This document shows positions 28,992 to 38,571 of a DNA stretch of 51,580 bases, piece after piece; position 1 is the stretch's first letter, and every line of letters begins with the position of its first letter. The notes under the pieces were generated by a model. The model did not search any database, was not told where the DNA came from, and saw only the letters and a program-made list of their open reading frames with translations. The translations under genes and the position numbers were made by a program. The stretch covers positions 1 through 51,580 of the forward strand of contig JACJKV010000020.1 in the NCBI GenBank assembly GCA_016901755.1. The letters are read 5' to 3'. The stretch is from Thomasclavelia spiroformis. Lineage in GTDB: Bacteria > Bacillota_I > Bacilli_A > Erysipelotrichales > Coprobacillaceae.

Positions 28992-30238
28992 ATCATATTC
29001 TCCTCATATGCTGCATAATAGTAATTAATAGCATGAATGACATCATTATAATCATTTTCTGCAATCTCCAACACATCCTTATCGTCCCACCCTACACTTA
29101 ACACTTGTAAAAATTTACTGAATTCAAAAATATTATCTTCAACTTCACTTGTAAGGTTTTGTCGAATACTATAAGTTTTTGCAATTAACAAAAATTTTTG
29201 AGCAGCTGGATCAACAAGATGTGTATTGTTATTTGGATGAGCATATCCATAATGTTGATTTGGTGTCAACATAATTAAATTCTCAATAAAATGCATAATT
29301 TCTGGATATTCATTTTTTGGGAAAATATGATGGATCTGTGTTGGAATTGCATTATCATCTTGATCGTCAATAAACATAGTTAATTCTGATATATTTTCTC
29401 TATATTCATTAGTAAATGCCTTTAATAATTTCTTCGAACGAGACATCATTTGTTCAAAATAGCCATCTCTTCTATCAATCTCTGGATGTGTATCTAGCCA
29501 TTCTTGTCGTGTTACGTCTTTTGGTTTGTCACGATAGACATCCCTAAAATTATCCTGATTGTACATCATATCAGATCGGTTAATTTTATGTTTTGATATT
29601 CTTCCTTTTTCAGTTCCAAGTTTACCTCTATTAAAAGCAAGTGGATTTACTACTTTTGTAAATATTCTTTTGGGTTCATAATCTTTCTTTATAGGAGTGT
29701 AATCATGATAAAATTTTATAAACGCTTGCTTCATTGCATTAAAATGAGCAGAATCTTGATGATCAAAAAAATCCTCAAAAATATCCATTAATCCACTATC
29801 AGTTAATACCTTTTCAATATAATACTGTAAAAACCTTAATGCATATACATCATTTCGAGAAATATATTCAAGAACATCTCTATTTTCAATGATATACAAG
29901 TGTGTTTTAGTTTTCGATATATCTTTAATTATACCCGCATAACAAAACATATTGAGCGGTTGTGAAAATACTTTATCATATTCATTCTCTGCAGTCTTTT
30001 CATCTGTATTTGGTTTTGAATATGTTTCAGCAATAGTTTGTTTTGCATATTCACTGTGCCAAATATCTTTAACAGTAAATTTTTCATTGACATTGTCTAC
30101 ATAATCCAGTATAAAGTCAGAAATCGACCAAATAACATCTGGAGTACATTTTTGATCAATCCACCTACCATTATGACTCTTTCTTATATCATAATTGTGC
30201 TTATCACAAAATTCCTTTATGTCTTGTTGTGTTATCAT
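28988..30238 (-). CDS. HNH-family restriction endonuclease
   Basis: 416 residues. The HNH (beta-beta-alpha-metal) motif is at about 300-330: IHHIFPKNEY with His303-His304, then FIENLIMLTPNQH with Asn320 and His329. The rest is a mixed helical domain without recognised motif, presumably for DNA recognition. It lies 62 bases after a methyltransferase gene and starts with GAGGTAG upstream, so it is the restriction component of this operon. Some HNH endonucleases (MnlI, HphI) cut next to short asymmetric sites and need two methyltransferases, which fits the fused methyltransferase here. Confidence 0.85.
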   Translation of the reverse strand: MITQQDIKEFCDKHNYDIRKSHNGRWIDQKCTPDVIWSISDFILDYVDNVNEKFTVKDIWHSEYAKQTIAETYSKPNTDEKTAENEYDKVFSQPLNMFCYAGIIKDISKTKTHLYIIENRDVLEYISRNDVYALRFLQYYIEKVLTDSGLMDIFEDFFDHQDSAHFNAMKQAFIKFYHDYTPIKKDYEPKRIFTKVVNPLAFNRGKLGTEKGRISKHKINRSDMMYNQDNFRDVYRDKPKDVTRQEWLDTHPEIDRRDGYFEQMMSRSKKLLKAFTNEYRENISELTMFIDDQDDNAIPTQIHHIFPKNEYPEIMHFIENLIMLTPNQHYGYAHPNNNTHLVDPAAQKFLLIAKTYSIRQNLTSEVEDNIFEFSKFLQVLSVGWDDKDVLEIAENDYNDVIHAINYYYAAYEENMI

Positions 30239-30300
30239 AGTTCTACCTCACTTTATTTATACAAAATATTATTCAAATATTCAATATTTTTTTCTCTAAA

Positions 30301-32838
30301 TTATTCTGTAGCAGATGCTATGTTATTTAAATCTTTTAATAGACCATAAAAGAAAACAGAACATGAATCCACATTTAGTGATCTTGTCTGATAATTTCTC
30401 GCAATTCGATAAAAATCACGATATTCTTTTTTTGAGAAATACTCCATTTGTTCATTAGTAACAATAACATTAGCCTTTGGAATCAAAATTGCCAATGACC
30501 CATTGACAACACAATTTAATGGTTTTTTTATCAGACGAGGTTTGTAAGTCATATTCGGTGTCAAATAAACATCATCTCGATCCAAAAACTCACATACTGC
30601 TAAACCTTTTAATTCGTTATAATTAATATAAGAATCATAATCACAAATATCAATAATTTTTTTTCCGTCATCACTTATATTTCGTGATTTTAATACACGT
30701 ATATCGCCAGATTTAGAAAGTTTGGCATTAGTAATTTGCCTATCTCTGAATACATTAAATACATTAAAGTCAAGCTTTTTACAAACGTTATCAAAATTTA
30801 TGTCACGATAGATAATCCAATATGGAAATTTTTCATCCATTATATACTTTTGAGATTGCTTCATATATTTACTATGAGTAATTGATAATACAAGAGTATT
30901 AGATGGGCGAGTAAGGTTATTAATGAAAATGGCCAGTGTTTCAACCAAAACACCAGGAAATCCCTTTTCACCAAAATCTATGATATATTCAACTGCTTTT
31001 TTAGCAAGATATTTCCTTGTTTTTGCAAACTCAGGTGTATTTAATAAAGATTTTGGAAGTACTAATGCCACATAATTACTAATAGTTAATGCTTTATCCA
31101 AGAAAAAGGAACAAATATTGGTAGTATCCTTATTTATTGCATTATTACGATAAACATTAAGCTTTTTATCTGATGATTTCATTTTGTAAAAAGGAGGATT
31201 TCCAATGGTGTAGTCGTACTTAACATCAAAATCATAAAGTAAAAAATCACCATGAATATAATTAATAGTGCAAGTGTCTGGTATCCTGTATTTATTCATA
31301 ATTAATTTAGCTAATTCCAAACTATGAGAATCAATATCAATAACATCTAGAATTATTCTTTTACCCTCAAATTTTTTTATAATTAAAGGTAAAAAATTGC
31401 CAACGCCAACAGATGGTTCAAGAATACGAACTGTATCTTTGTCACAATCTGGAAGTGATTTCATCATTTCTGTAATAAGTGATTTACTTGTAAAAAAAGC
31501 TGCGTTATCTGTTCTATATGTATTCGCCATCTCAGCAATTTTTCCTAAAGTAGCAGCTGATAAATTCATTTTATTTTTAATAATAAAACATCTTAATTTC
31601 TCTATATCTGAAAGTTTATTGTCTGATATTATCTTGTTAATTTTTGTTGTATTAAGTGTTTGGTATTTCAATATTTCTACAATTTTTTTTGCTATTGACT
31701 GAAAGATTGCTGTAGGTACAGCTTCACCTAACGATTGGCGAATTTTTATTTCTTCCTTTTTCAAAAACGCCCTCTTCTGCTCATATGTCAATGAATTTAA
31801 AGTATCAAAGTCTGTTTCTACCCACTTAAATGTAAACGGTACTGTCATCATTAGCATTAGTTCTCTTATACTAAAAACCCTATCATCACTTGGATGAACT
31901 GTATTTTGACTTGCCATTTGATCATTTCTAGTATGAATACAAGGTCCAACTTTATCCCAATATTGACGTTTGTATTTATCTGCATTTTTTTGTTTATTAA
32001 TTACAATTTTACCATCAATAACTCGATGAGGCTTTTTATTATCATCAATATTGTCAAATGCAGATTGGCCTTCTTTTATATCAGCAATCCAAGCACGCAT
32101 GTGTTTAGGATAAATTCTAAAAGAATGATAAATATCATTAGGATCAATTTCACCAAATTCCTTTAGTGGTTTTAATTTTCCAATAACTTCCCTTAATGTT
32201 TTTTCACCAACAAAATCTGGATACAATTCCAAAGGTGATACTTCGTCAGCTAAATCTCTAGAAACACCAATAACAACCGTACGTTGTCTACTTGAACATG
32301 CCCCATAATTTTTAAAATTAATTACACGTGATGCGTATGAATATGATTTTCCTAAATTGCTTTCTATTGCTTCAGCTATTGTTTTTACTTTACCATCTAT
32401 ATCAGTACAAGCCGTTTTCATAAATGCTTGAACATTTTCAAAAATGAAAAAACGCGGCTTTACTTCTTCAATTATTTTTATTGATTCTACAACTAGAGAA
32501 TTGCGGACAATTTCAGTTTTACTTTTTTTATGATTAGCCACAGACATTCCCTGGCATGGTGGTGTAGCTACAACAACATCTACACGAAAAAGATTCTCTT
32601 TTTCTTTCCAAAGACTAATTTGATTATAGAGTGCTTCTTTAGTGACATCTTCAGTTATATCTCCGCAAATATATCCACTTTCATATTTACATTTGTTATT
32701 AAATCGCTGTACGTCTAATCTTCTTGCAACAAGCTCATTAGTTGCGATGCAATCAAACCCCTCTAATTTAAATCCATAACATCCTATACCCGCGCTACTA
32801 AACAAGCTAATATAAGTAGGTCTATTTATTTGTTTCAT
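30301..32838 (-). CDS. Fused cytosine-C5 and adenine-N6 DNA methyltransferase
   Basis: 845 residues with two complete enzymes. First half, C5 type: motif I SLFSSAGIGCYGF (11-23), motif IV ATPPCQGMS with Cys95, motif VI FIFENV (131-136), motif VIII SSRQRTVVIGV, and the C-terminal RVFSIRELMLMMTVP (320-334). Second half, N6-adenine type: FFTSKSLITEMM (448-459), motif I ILEPSVGVGNFLP (472-484) and motif IV IGNPPFYK (545-552), followed by a target-recognition region. I start it at 32838 (AAGGAGTC upstream) rather than 32874, which overlaps the regulator gene. Two methylation types in one chain suggest a non-palindromic site with C on one strand and A on the other. Confidence 0.93.
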   Translation of the reverse strand: MKQINRPTYISLFSSAGIGCYGFKLEGFDCIATNELVARRLDVQRFNNKCKYESGYICGDITEDVTKEALYNQISLWKEKENLFRVDVVVATPPCQGMSVANHKKSKTEIVRNSLVVESIKIIEEVKPRFFIFENVQAFMKTACTDIDGKVKTIAEAIESNLGKSYSYASRVINFKNYGACSSRQRTVVIGVSRDLADEVSPLELYPDFVGEKTLREVIGKLKPLKEFGEIDPNDIYHSFRIYPKHMRAWIADIKEGQSAFDNIDDNKKPHRVIDGKIVINKQKNADKYKRQYWDKVGPCIHTRNDQMASQNTVHPSDDRVFSIRELMLMMTVPFTFKWVETDFDTLNSLTYEQKRAFLKKEEIKIRQSLGEAVPTAIFQSIAKKIVEILKYQTLNTTKINKIISDNKLSDIEKLRCFIIKNKMNLSAATLGKIAEMANTYRTDNAAFFTSKSLITEMMKSLPDCDKDTVRILEPSVGVGNFLPLIIKKFEGKRIILDVIDIDSHSLELAKLIMNKYRIPDTCTINYIHGDFLLYDFDVKYDYTIGNPPFYKMKSSDKKLNVYRNNAINKDTTNICSFFLDKALTISNYVALVLPKSLLNTPEFAKTRKYLAKKAVEYIIDFGEKGFPGVLVETLAIFINNLTRPSNTLVLSITHSKYMKQSQKYIMDEKFPYWIIYRDINFDNVCKKLDFNVFNVFRDRQITNAKLSKSGDIRVLKSRNISDDGKKIIDICDYDSYINYNELKGLAVCEFLDRDDVYLTPNMTYKPRLIKKPLNCVVNGSLAILIPKANVIVTNEQMEYFSKKEYRDFYRIARNYQTRSLNVDSCSVFFYGLLKDLNNIASATE

Positions 32839-32863
32839 AATCAAGACTCCTTTTTTATAATAA

Positions 32864-33073
32864 TTACTTTTCAACAGGAATTATTTCCATAATATCATCT
32901 ATTTCACAGTTAAGAGCAACGCAAATTTTAACCAATACTTCAACAGTAACATTTTTATTTTTACCGAGCTTTGCAATAAGAGAGTTACTTATGCCAGCAA
33001 CTTCCCCCAATTCTTTTTTTTTCATATTTTTATCTATCAGAAGTTTCCATAGCTTATTATAACTTACCATCAT
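32864..33073 (-). CDS. XRE-family controller protein of the R-M operon
   Basis: 69 residues, essentially one Cro/C1-type helix-turn-helix: MKKKELGEVAGISNSLIAKL (helices 2-3 at about 16-35), KNVTVEVLVKICVALNCEID (helices 4-5). Size and place, first in the operon directly before the methyltransferase, match the C proteins that time expression of restriction genes. The ATG at 33073 follows AGGTG by 6 bases; a GTG at 33082 lies inside that site. Confidence 0.85.
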   Translation of the reverse strand: MMVSYNKLWKLLIDKNMKKKELGEVAGISNSLIAKLGKNKNVTVEVLVKICVALNCEIDDIMEIIPVEK

Positions 33074-33134
33074 TTTTATCACCTATTCTTTTCATTATTA
33101 TATAAGAATAGCATCAATAATTACTCTATACAAT

Positions 33135-33162
33135 AAAAAATTACACGATTGTGTAATTTTTT
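33135..33162. promoter_or_regulatory. Perfect inverted repeat upstream of the R-M controller gene
   Basis: AAAAAATTACAC and GTGTAATTTTTT flank GATT. It lies 62 bases upstream of the controller ATG, upstream of a TATAAT-like box (33099-33104 region). It can be a factor-independent terminator for incoming transcripts or an operator. Both arms end in A/T runs, which favours a terminator that isolates the operon. Confidence 0.5.
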
Positions 33163-33526
33163 AAGCAAAATATTAATATTAATTAACAATAAATTTTATG
33201 TTTCAATTAACTATAAAATTCCTTATTACTATTAATATTACGCTTTTTTGCGTTATCTCGAATAACTTCTCAAAATTTTTTACAATTATTTCTTCTATTA
33301 CAAATGAGTTCCTATCATCACAATTAGTTTTAGAATTTTGATACACTTTCTTCTTTCATAAAGAATAACAAATATTCCAAAATTAATCCAAAGAATATAT
33401 TCTTGCTATAATAATCATTGGTTTTCTTTAATAACTATTCTTTTCTTGGATGCTATTATAATTTCAAAAATTCATCTTTATTAAATAAATTAAAATATGT
33501 ATTTATATAATACTCAATAGAAATAT
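33163..33526. other. Gene-free spacer between brnQ and the R-M operon
   Basis: About 360 bases, AT-rich, no frame of note. No strong hairpin follows the brnQ stop. Confidence 0.4.
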
Positions 33527-34813
33527 TTAGTATTGACGATACGTTATTTGGCTTATTAAATACATTACAACAGCAATACTGATCCAGCCAAATCCCATTT
33601 GATAAAATGGCAGTTGTTGACATAATGATGTCAGCCATGGGATAGAGACTCCAGTGAGATCTAAAGCATTGATGACACTAATCAGTGCTGTTCCAGAAAT
33701 GACAATTGGATAAACATGAGGATTGTTTTTCATGATACCAAGAATGATCAAAACGATGGCTACTGGATATATTGCATTTAAAACAGAAATAGAGATACTT
33801 AAAATCGTTGTTAATCCCAGATTACATACTAAAAATGAAAAACCAGTAATGATACAAACCCATTTTCGATAACTTACTTTTGTAAACAGTGTTGAAAAAT
33901 ATTGTGAAATTGAATTAATTAAACCAACACTTGTTGTTAAACAGGCAAGTGTAAAAATAGCTGCTAATAAATAAGCACCTACTGGACCAAATAACTGCAA
34001 AACAATACATCTTAAAGTCCAAGCTCCATTTTCCTGAATCGAATAAACACCTGAACTACACATTCCCATATAAGAAAGCATTAAATATACAAGCGCTAAG
34101 ATACTTCCCGCAAATATTCCAGCAAGAACAGTATGTTTCATTAAATCTTTCTTTTCTTTTAAACCAAAGCTTCTTAGCGTCGTTGCAATAACAAGGCCAA
34201 AGTTTAAAGCAGCAATCGTATCCATTGTTTGATAGCCTTCAACAAAGCCTTTTAAAAGTGGTGCTTTTTGATAAGCAGTTGTTGCCATGTTTACATGAAC
34301 AATACCTTTAAATAAAAACACTACAAAGACAAAACATAGCATGATCAATAATGTTGGTGTTAAAAAATGCCCAATACGTTCAACAAGTTTCCCCGGATTT
34401 AAACATAACCATAATGCAATTAAGAAGAAAATCAATGAATAAATCACCATGCATACTGTAACATTAGCCCTTTGTGGTAAATAAGGTGCTACTGCCATTT
34501 CAAAAGGCACAGATGCCGCTCTTGGTATACCAAGTCCTGGTCCTATTGAAAGATAGATCAAAAGTGTAAAAACCAAAGAAAATTTCTTTCCGACAAGATT
34601 TGATAAACGATCTAATCCATCATATTTGGCAACAACCAAAACACCTAAAACTGGCAATAAAACGGCGGTCAGTAAAAAACCAAAAACCGATAATGGCGTG
34701 TGATTTCCAGCATTTTGTCCAAGAAATGGCGGGAAAATCAGATTCCCTGCCCCAAAGAAAAGGGAAAACAGCATAAAACTAATGACCATCATTTTTTCTT
34801 TACTTAATTTCAT
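33527..34813 (-). CDS. brnQ: Branched-chain amino-acid carrier (intact copy)
   Basis: 428 residues with about 12 TM helices. The N-terminus MMVISFMLFSLFFGAGNLIF followed by PPFLGQNAG is the clear signature of LIVCS-family BrnQ carriers, and SIGPGLGIPRAASVPFEMAV near 90-110 is also characteristic. It takes up Leu, Ile or Val with Na+ or H+. GGAGG lies 12 bases before the ATG. A leader with a terminator hairpin precedes it, so expression is probably attenuated. A dead second copy lies 1.8 kb upstream on the same strand. Confidence 0.95.
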   Translation of the reverse strand: MKLSKEKMMVISFMLFSLFFGAGNLIFPPFLGQNAGNHTPLSVFGFLLTAVLLPVLGVLVVAKYDGLDRLSNLVGKKFSLVFTLLIYLSIGPGLGIPRAASVPFEMAVAPYLPQRANVTVCMVIYSLIFFLIALWLCLNPGKLVERIGHFLTPTLLIMLCFVFVVFLFKGIVHVNMATTAYQKAPLLKGFVEGYQTMDTIAALNFGLVIATTLRSFGLKEKKDLMKHTVLAGIFAGSILALVYLMLSYMGMCSSGVYSIQENGAWTLRCIVLQLFGPVGAYLLAAIFTLACLTTSVGLINSISQYFSTLFTKVSYRKWVCIITGFSFLVCNLGLTTILSISISVLNAIYPVAIVLIILGIMKNNPHVYPIVISGTALISVINALDLTGVSIPWLTSLCQQLPFYQMGFGWISIAVVMYLISQITYRQY

Positions 34814-34884
34814 GATATATTTACCTCCTTAAAAACCCATCCCACTCTATTCAACAATAAAATGGGATGGGGAATAAAGATCAT
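34810..34884 (-). CDS. Putative leader peptide of brnQ
   Basis: A 24-residue frame, MIFIPHPILLLNRVGWVFKE then VNIS. Nine of its residues are Ile, Leu or Val. GGAGAG lies about 9 bases before its ATG. Its TGA overlaps the brnQ ATG as ATGA. The codons for PHPILLL lie on the 5' arm and loop of the terminator hairpin at 34831-34871, so a ribosome that stalls at the Ile/Leu codons would keep the hairpin from forming. In the dead copy the ATG is TTC, so this peptide is not conserved there. Confidence 0.5.
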   Translation of the reverse strand: MIFIPHPILLLNRVGWVFKEVNIS

Positions 34885-34929
34885 CTTTATTCTCTCTCCG
34901 ATATTTCATCAGCAATGCACCCTATTATA
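34831..34929 (-). promoter_or_regulatory. brnQ leader: promoter, two hairpins and attenuator terminator
   Basis: Reading the minus strand: a TATAAT box (34929-34924) preceded by the shared sequence TCATTGT; hairpin 1 CTGAT(gaaat)ATCGG at 34912-34898; GAGAGA; hairpin 2 GAATAAAG(atgat)CTTTATTC at 34892-34872; then the terminator CCCATCCCA..TGGGATGGG followed by TTTTT, and the brnQ ribosome site. The same three hairpins in the same order precede the dead brnQ copy (37911-38006). I do not recognise it as a named riboswitch or T-box; the T-box GGTGG motif is missing. Confidence 0.7.
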
Positions 34930-35098
34930 ACAATGATTGATTGAAATCTCTACACTAAATTGACATTTCTTGCACCTTTCTTTACCTGCTTCTATTTATA
35001 TTAATTTTGATATAACATTCAACAGGCAATAAATAATGTCAGTGTTATTGATGATACAAAAAATATGATCAAATCTATATGCTTTGCAAAGCCAAACA
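34930..35098. other. Spacer upstream of the brnQ leader
   Basis: AT-rich, no frame. Contains a conserved GTAGAG at the -35 position of the leader promoter, also present in the duplicate leader. Confidence 0.35.
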
Positions 35099-35126
35099 AA
35101 AAAATCCATTAATGAAATGGATTTTT
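35099..35126 (-). terminator. Terminator downstream of the 346-codon gene
   Basis: AAAATCCATT and AATGGATTTT pair around AATGA with A and T tails on both sides. It lies about 110 bases after the stop at 35238 on the minus strand. Confidence 0.75.
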
Positions 35127-35237
35127 GCTATGCTTAATAAATAAAAAATAAAGTCACTCTTCAAAACTGTTTAAAAAAGAGTTGTGATATGTCCAATTGA
35201 TATTTTATTACAACGATGATCAATCTATTTTATCGTT

Positions 35238-36278
35238 TTACTGTTTTAAATAGTTATAAATTGTAGTTTCAATATCCTTTTGATATTTAAAAATTGGTCT
35301 TAAGTCAAATATAATGTCTTTAGATATATGTGCCATTTGCTTTTCATCTTCATAATTGTGTAAAAAGAAATTTGTTCTATCGATAGCGTGGTCTAGTATT
35401 CCATATTCGTTTGTATTGATCAAATGATTTCGATAGTTTTTTAAGATATTGTTAATATTTAAAGTAGTCTCATTTTCAAATTGTCTGTGATATAAAACAG
35501 CAATGAGTTTAACAATATTCATATATCGTATTTGAAATTGCAAAGAATAAGGTTTCTGGTAAAAGAATGATTCCATATCTAACAAAGCTGTCACTATTTC
35601 TTTAATTTCTTTTTGGCTTGACATATGTTCATGATTTATAACAATAAATATTAAATTTTCTATCATCTTTAATAAAACTGGAAATGGTATATCCATGGTT
35701 TTATTGTCTAAATACTCAAAATAGAGAGATGGTGTATAATTTTTAAAGCCATTAACTTGAAGTAAAAAGACATCTATTCCATATTTATTGATCAAATAAT
35801 GAGCACCATAACTAAAATCAGTGAATTTTAAATAAGAAAATGTTCCCCAGATGATGGGAAAAATTAACATAATTGGTAAAAGTACAAGACTTGTAAAATG
35901 TGATAAAATAAGTCCAATGAATATTGCTGACAAAATGAATGAAACTTTAGATATCAATGTGATTTGTTTCATGATCTTATTTTTTTCATTATTGCTTAAA
36001 CGAATATCAATATTAAGATACATACTATTTTGAAAGCCATCATAATTATATAACAGTATTAATGGATGAAATAATAAATGCGTATCATAAGCAAATGGAT
36101 AAATCATCAAATAGTTTATTTTTAATTTGAAGAAAATAACATTGAACAAACATTCAAAGATGATTTTACAAAGATAAACAGCATATAAAACTAACAGTGC
36201 AAACACAAATGATAACAACATATTGAAATATGTACATAAATAAAAATACAAAACCAAAAAAGGCAAACAAAACATCAT
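35238..36278 (-). CDS. Unknown membrane protein, possible 5' nonsense lesion
   Basis: 346 residues. Two to three TM segments at the N-terminus (about 1-75), two more around 108-150 (VSFILSAIFIGLILSHF, LVLLPIMLIFPIIWG), then a soluble helical C-half. No HExxH or other catalytic motif. The best ribosome site (TTGGAG) precedes an ATG at 36308, in frame with this gene, but codon 7 from there is TGA; the frame used here starts at 36278 with no clear ribosome site. So the gene was probably 10 codons longer and now carries a stop near its start. It lies between the two brnQ copies and does not belong to a recognised family. Confidence 0.65.
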   Translation of the reverse strand: MMFCLPFLVLYFYLCTYFNMLLSFVFALLVLYAVYLCKIIFECLFNVIFFKLKINYLMIYPFAYDTHLLFHPLILLYNYDGFQNSMYLNIDIRLSNNEKNKIMKQITLISKVSFILSAIFIGLILSHFTSLVLLPIMLIFPIIWGTFSYLKFTDFSYGAHYLINKYGIDVFLLQVNGFKNYTPSLYFEYLDNKTMDIPFPVLLKMIENLIFIVINHEHMSSQKEIKEIVTALLDMESFFYQKPYSLQFQIRYMNIVKLIAVLYHRQFENETTLNINNILKNYRNHLINTNEYGILDHAIDRTNFFLHNYEDEKQMAHISKDIIFDLRPIFKYQKDIETTIYNYLKQ

Positions 36279-36582
36279 AGAAGCAAATCATAATTTCTTA
36301 TTTTCCATTTTTATTCTCCAATAAATATTTAATCATACACTAATGTCATATCATTATACAAAAATAAAGATTATTGATCACAAGTCTAGATAACTGCCAA
36401 CAATTGAATTATATTTGTGAGACTTTACAAATATATAATTATCCAAAAAGTATGACTGCCTGTTTTTAAACAGGAAAATAGAATTTTTCCTTCAATAATC
36501 ATCCATCTTCATCTCATCATTGTTCTTTTTTTAAGTCAATGTACGAAGAATTTTTGAATTTATTTATATAAACAAAATATAA
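36279..36582. other. Spacer between the 346-codon gene and the dead brnQ copy
   Basis: About 300 bases with no intact frame other than the 6-codon start (MENKKL then TGA) described for the 346-codon gene. AAAACAGG and similar A/T runs appear but no clear terminator for the brnQ copy. Confidence 0.4.
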
Positions 36583-37888
36583 TCAGTATTTACGATTCAG
36601 CAGATACGTGATCTGACTTATGAGATACATCAAAGCAGCAATACTGATCCAGCCAAATCCCATGTGATAAAATGACAGCTGTTGACACAGTGATGTAATC
36701 CATGGTATTGACAAGCCTGTCAGATCTAAAGCATTGATGATACTAATCAAAGCTGTTCCCGAAATAACGATTGGATAGACATATGGATTATTTTTCATAA
36801 TACCTAAAATGATCAAAACGATAGCACCTGGATAAATCGCATTTAAAATCGGAATCGAAATACTTAAAATCGTTGTTAATCCCAAGTTACATACCAAAAA
36901 TGAAAAGCCAATGATCACACATACCCATTGACGATAACTGACATTTTTAAAAAATATAGAAAAATACTGAGAAATAGAATTAATGGAACCTACACTTGCT
37001 GTTAAACAGGCAAGTGTAAAAATAGCAGCCAGTAAATAAGCACCAACCGGTCCAAACAACTGAAAAACAATACATCTTAATGTCCAGTTAATGTCCAGGC
37101 TCCATTTTCTGAATCGAATATACCCCAGAACTGCACATTCACATGTAAGAAAGCATCAGATAAACAAGTGCTAAAATACTTCCGGCAATAATTCCAGCTA
37201 TAACAGTATGTTTCATTAAATCCTTTTTTTCTTTCAAGCCAAAACTACCCAGTGTCGTCGCGATGACAAAGCCAAAATTTAAAGCAGCAATGGCATCTAG
37301 TGTCTGATATTCTTCAATAAACCCTTTTAAAAACGGAGCTTCCTGATAAGCTGATGTTGCCATATTAATTTGCACATTTCCTTTAAACAGGAAAACAAAA
37401 AAGACTAAACAAAGCATGATCAGCAGTGATGGTGTTAAAAAATAGCCAATACGTTCAACAAGTTTTCCCGGATTTAAACATAACCATAAAGCAGCCAAAA
37501 AGAACACGAATGAATATATTGCCATACATACAGTAACATTAGCTCATTCTGGTAAATAAGGTGCTACCGCCATTTCAAATGGCACAGAAGCAGCTCTAGG
37601 AATCCCAAGACCTGGTCCTATCGAAAGATAGATCAAAAGCGTAAAAACCAAAGAAAACTTCTTCCCTACCTGACGAGATAAACAATCCAAGCCATTATAT
37701 TTGGCAACGACCAAAACACCTAAAACCGGTAATACAACTGCAGTAATTAAAAATCCTAAAATAGATAACAGGGTGTGATGTCCAGCATTTTGTCCAAGAA
37801 ATGGTGGAAAAATCAGATTCCCTGCCCCAAAGAAAAGCGAAAACAGCATAAAACTAATAACGACCATTTTTTGCTTACTTAATCTCAT
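36583..37888 (-). pseudogene. brnQ: Second brnQ copy, inactivated
   Basis: Closely similar to the intact copy from MRLSKQKMVVISFMLFSLFF through to the C-terminus. Lesions I can see: Arg codon CGA to TGA after AVAPYLPE (about 37545); Gly GGA to TGA after LMLSYM (about 37139); loss of one G in the CAGGAAAATGG stretch; and an 11-base tandem duplication of TGGACATTAA(C/G) near 37080-37105. The C-terminal 158 residues are intact. ATG at 37888 still has AGGAGG upstream. So it was inactivated by several independent events after the duplication. Confidence 0.92.
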
Positions 37889-37910
37889 GAAATATATACC
37901 TCCTAAAAAA

Positions 37911-38006
37911 TCCCATCCCATTATTTTGAATAATAAAATGGGAGGGGGAATAAAGATGAACTTTATTCTCTCTCCGATACTTCATCAGTTAGTGGTCCCT
38001 ATTATA
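37911..38006 (-). promoter_or_regulatory. Leader of the dead brnQ copy (duplicate of 34831-34929)
   Basis: Same TATAAT box (38006-38001), CTGAT(gaagt)ATCGG, GAATAAAG(ttcat)CTTTATTC and terminator CCCATTTTATTattcAAAATAATGGG with outer CCC/GGG, then the AGGAGG. Bases in loops differ and stems are kept, which suggests the RNA folds matter. The leader ATG is TTC here. Confidence 0.65.
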
Positions 38007-38571
38007 ACAATGATGACTTTAAAACTCTACTTATATTATATATTTCTTTATTTAATTATAACTGTGGCTATGAAGGTGAAATAAAGCCCCTGTTTTTAAT
38101 ATCGATGCCAATGCTTTTTTATCCTAATGACAATCAGCAAATAACAAAAATCTCTAATAAAAGATTATCAAAATAAGACATTTTAAAAATTATCATGATT
38201 GAAACTTCAAAAAGCTATGTATTATTTCTTAAATAAGTTTGCCAGTAAATCATATGTGATCTAACTATATCAAATCATCTAAATATTATTTTATTCCATC
38301 AATTTGATAATATTCATCAGGATTGATCAGATTTTATAAATTTGTATGTATTTCCATCGACACGTAAAAAAATCCTATCGTGTTTTTAATATCTGAAATC
38401 ATATTTATCGATATCCTAATTTCATTAAAAAATCTTCATCTAGGTTTTTTCATAACGATCATATATCATATGATTCTTATCTTCATAGTAAGAAATGATA
38501 ACAGCTTCCTCTTTATAAATTTCTGCTGATTTTTAATCTTTCATAACATTAAAATGATGAAATTTACTTCT
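38007..38571. other. Gene-free spacer, decayed sequence
   Basis: About 560 bases without an intact frame. On the minus strand around 38440-38520 the stretch AEIYKEEAVIISYYEDKNHM looks like coding sequence but is broken on both sides. I do not recognise it. Confidence 0.4.

Noticed and set aside
34831-34929. T-box riboswitch before brnQ
   Set aside because: The leader is only about 110 bases and lacks the conserved T-box (AGGGTGGNACCGCG) and a specifier-loop stem.
35238-36278. Site-2/M50-type membrane protease
   Set aside because: The membrane layout is vaguely similar but there is no HExxH and no second metal-binding motif.
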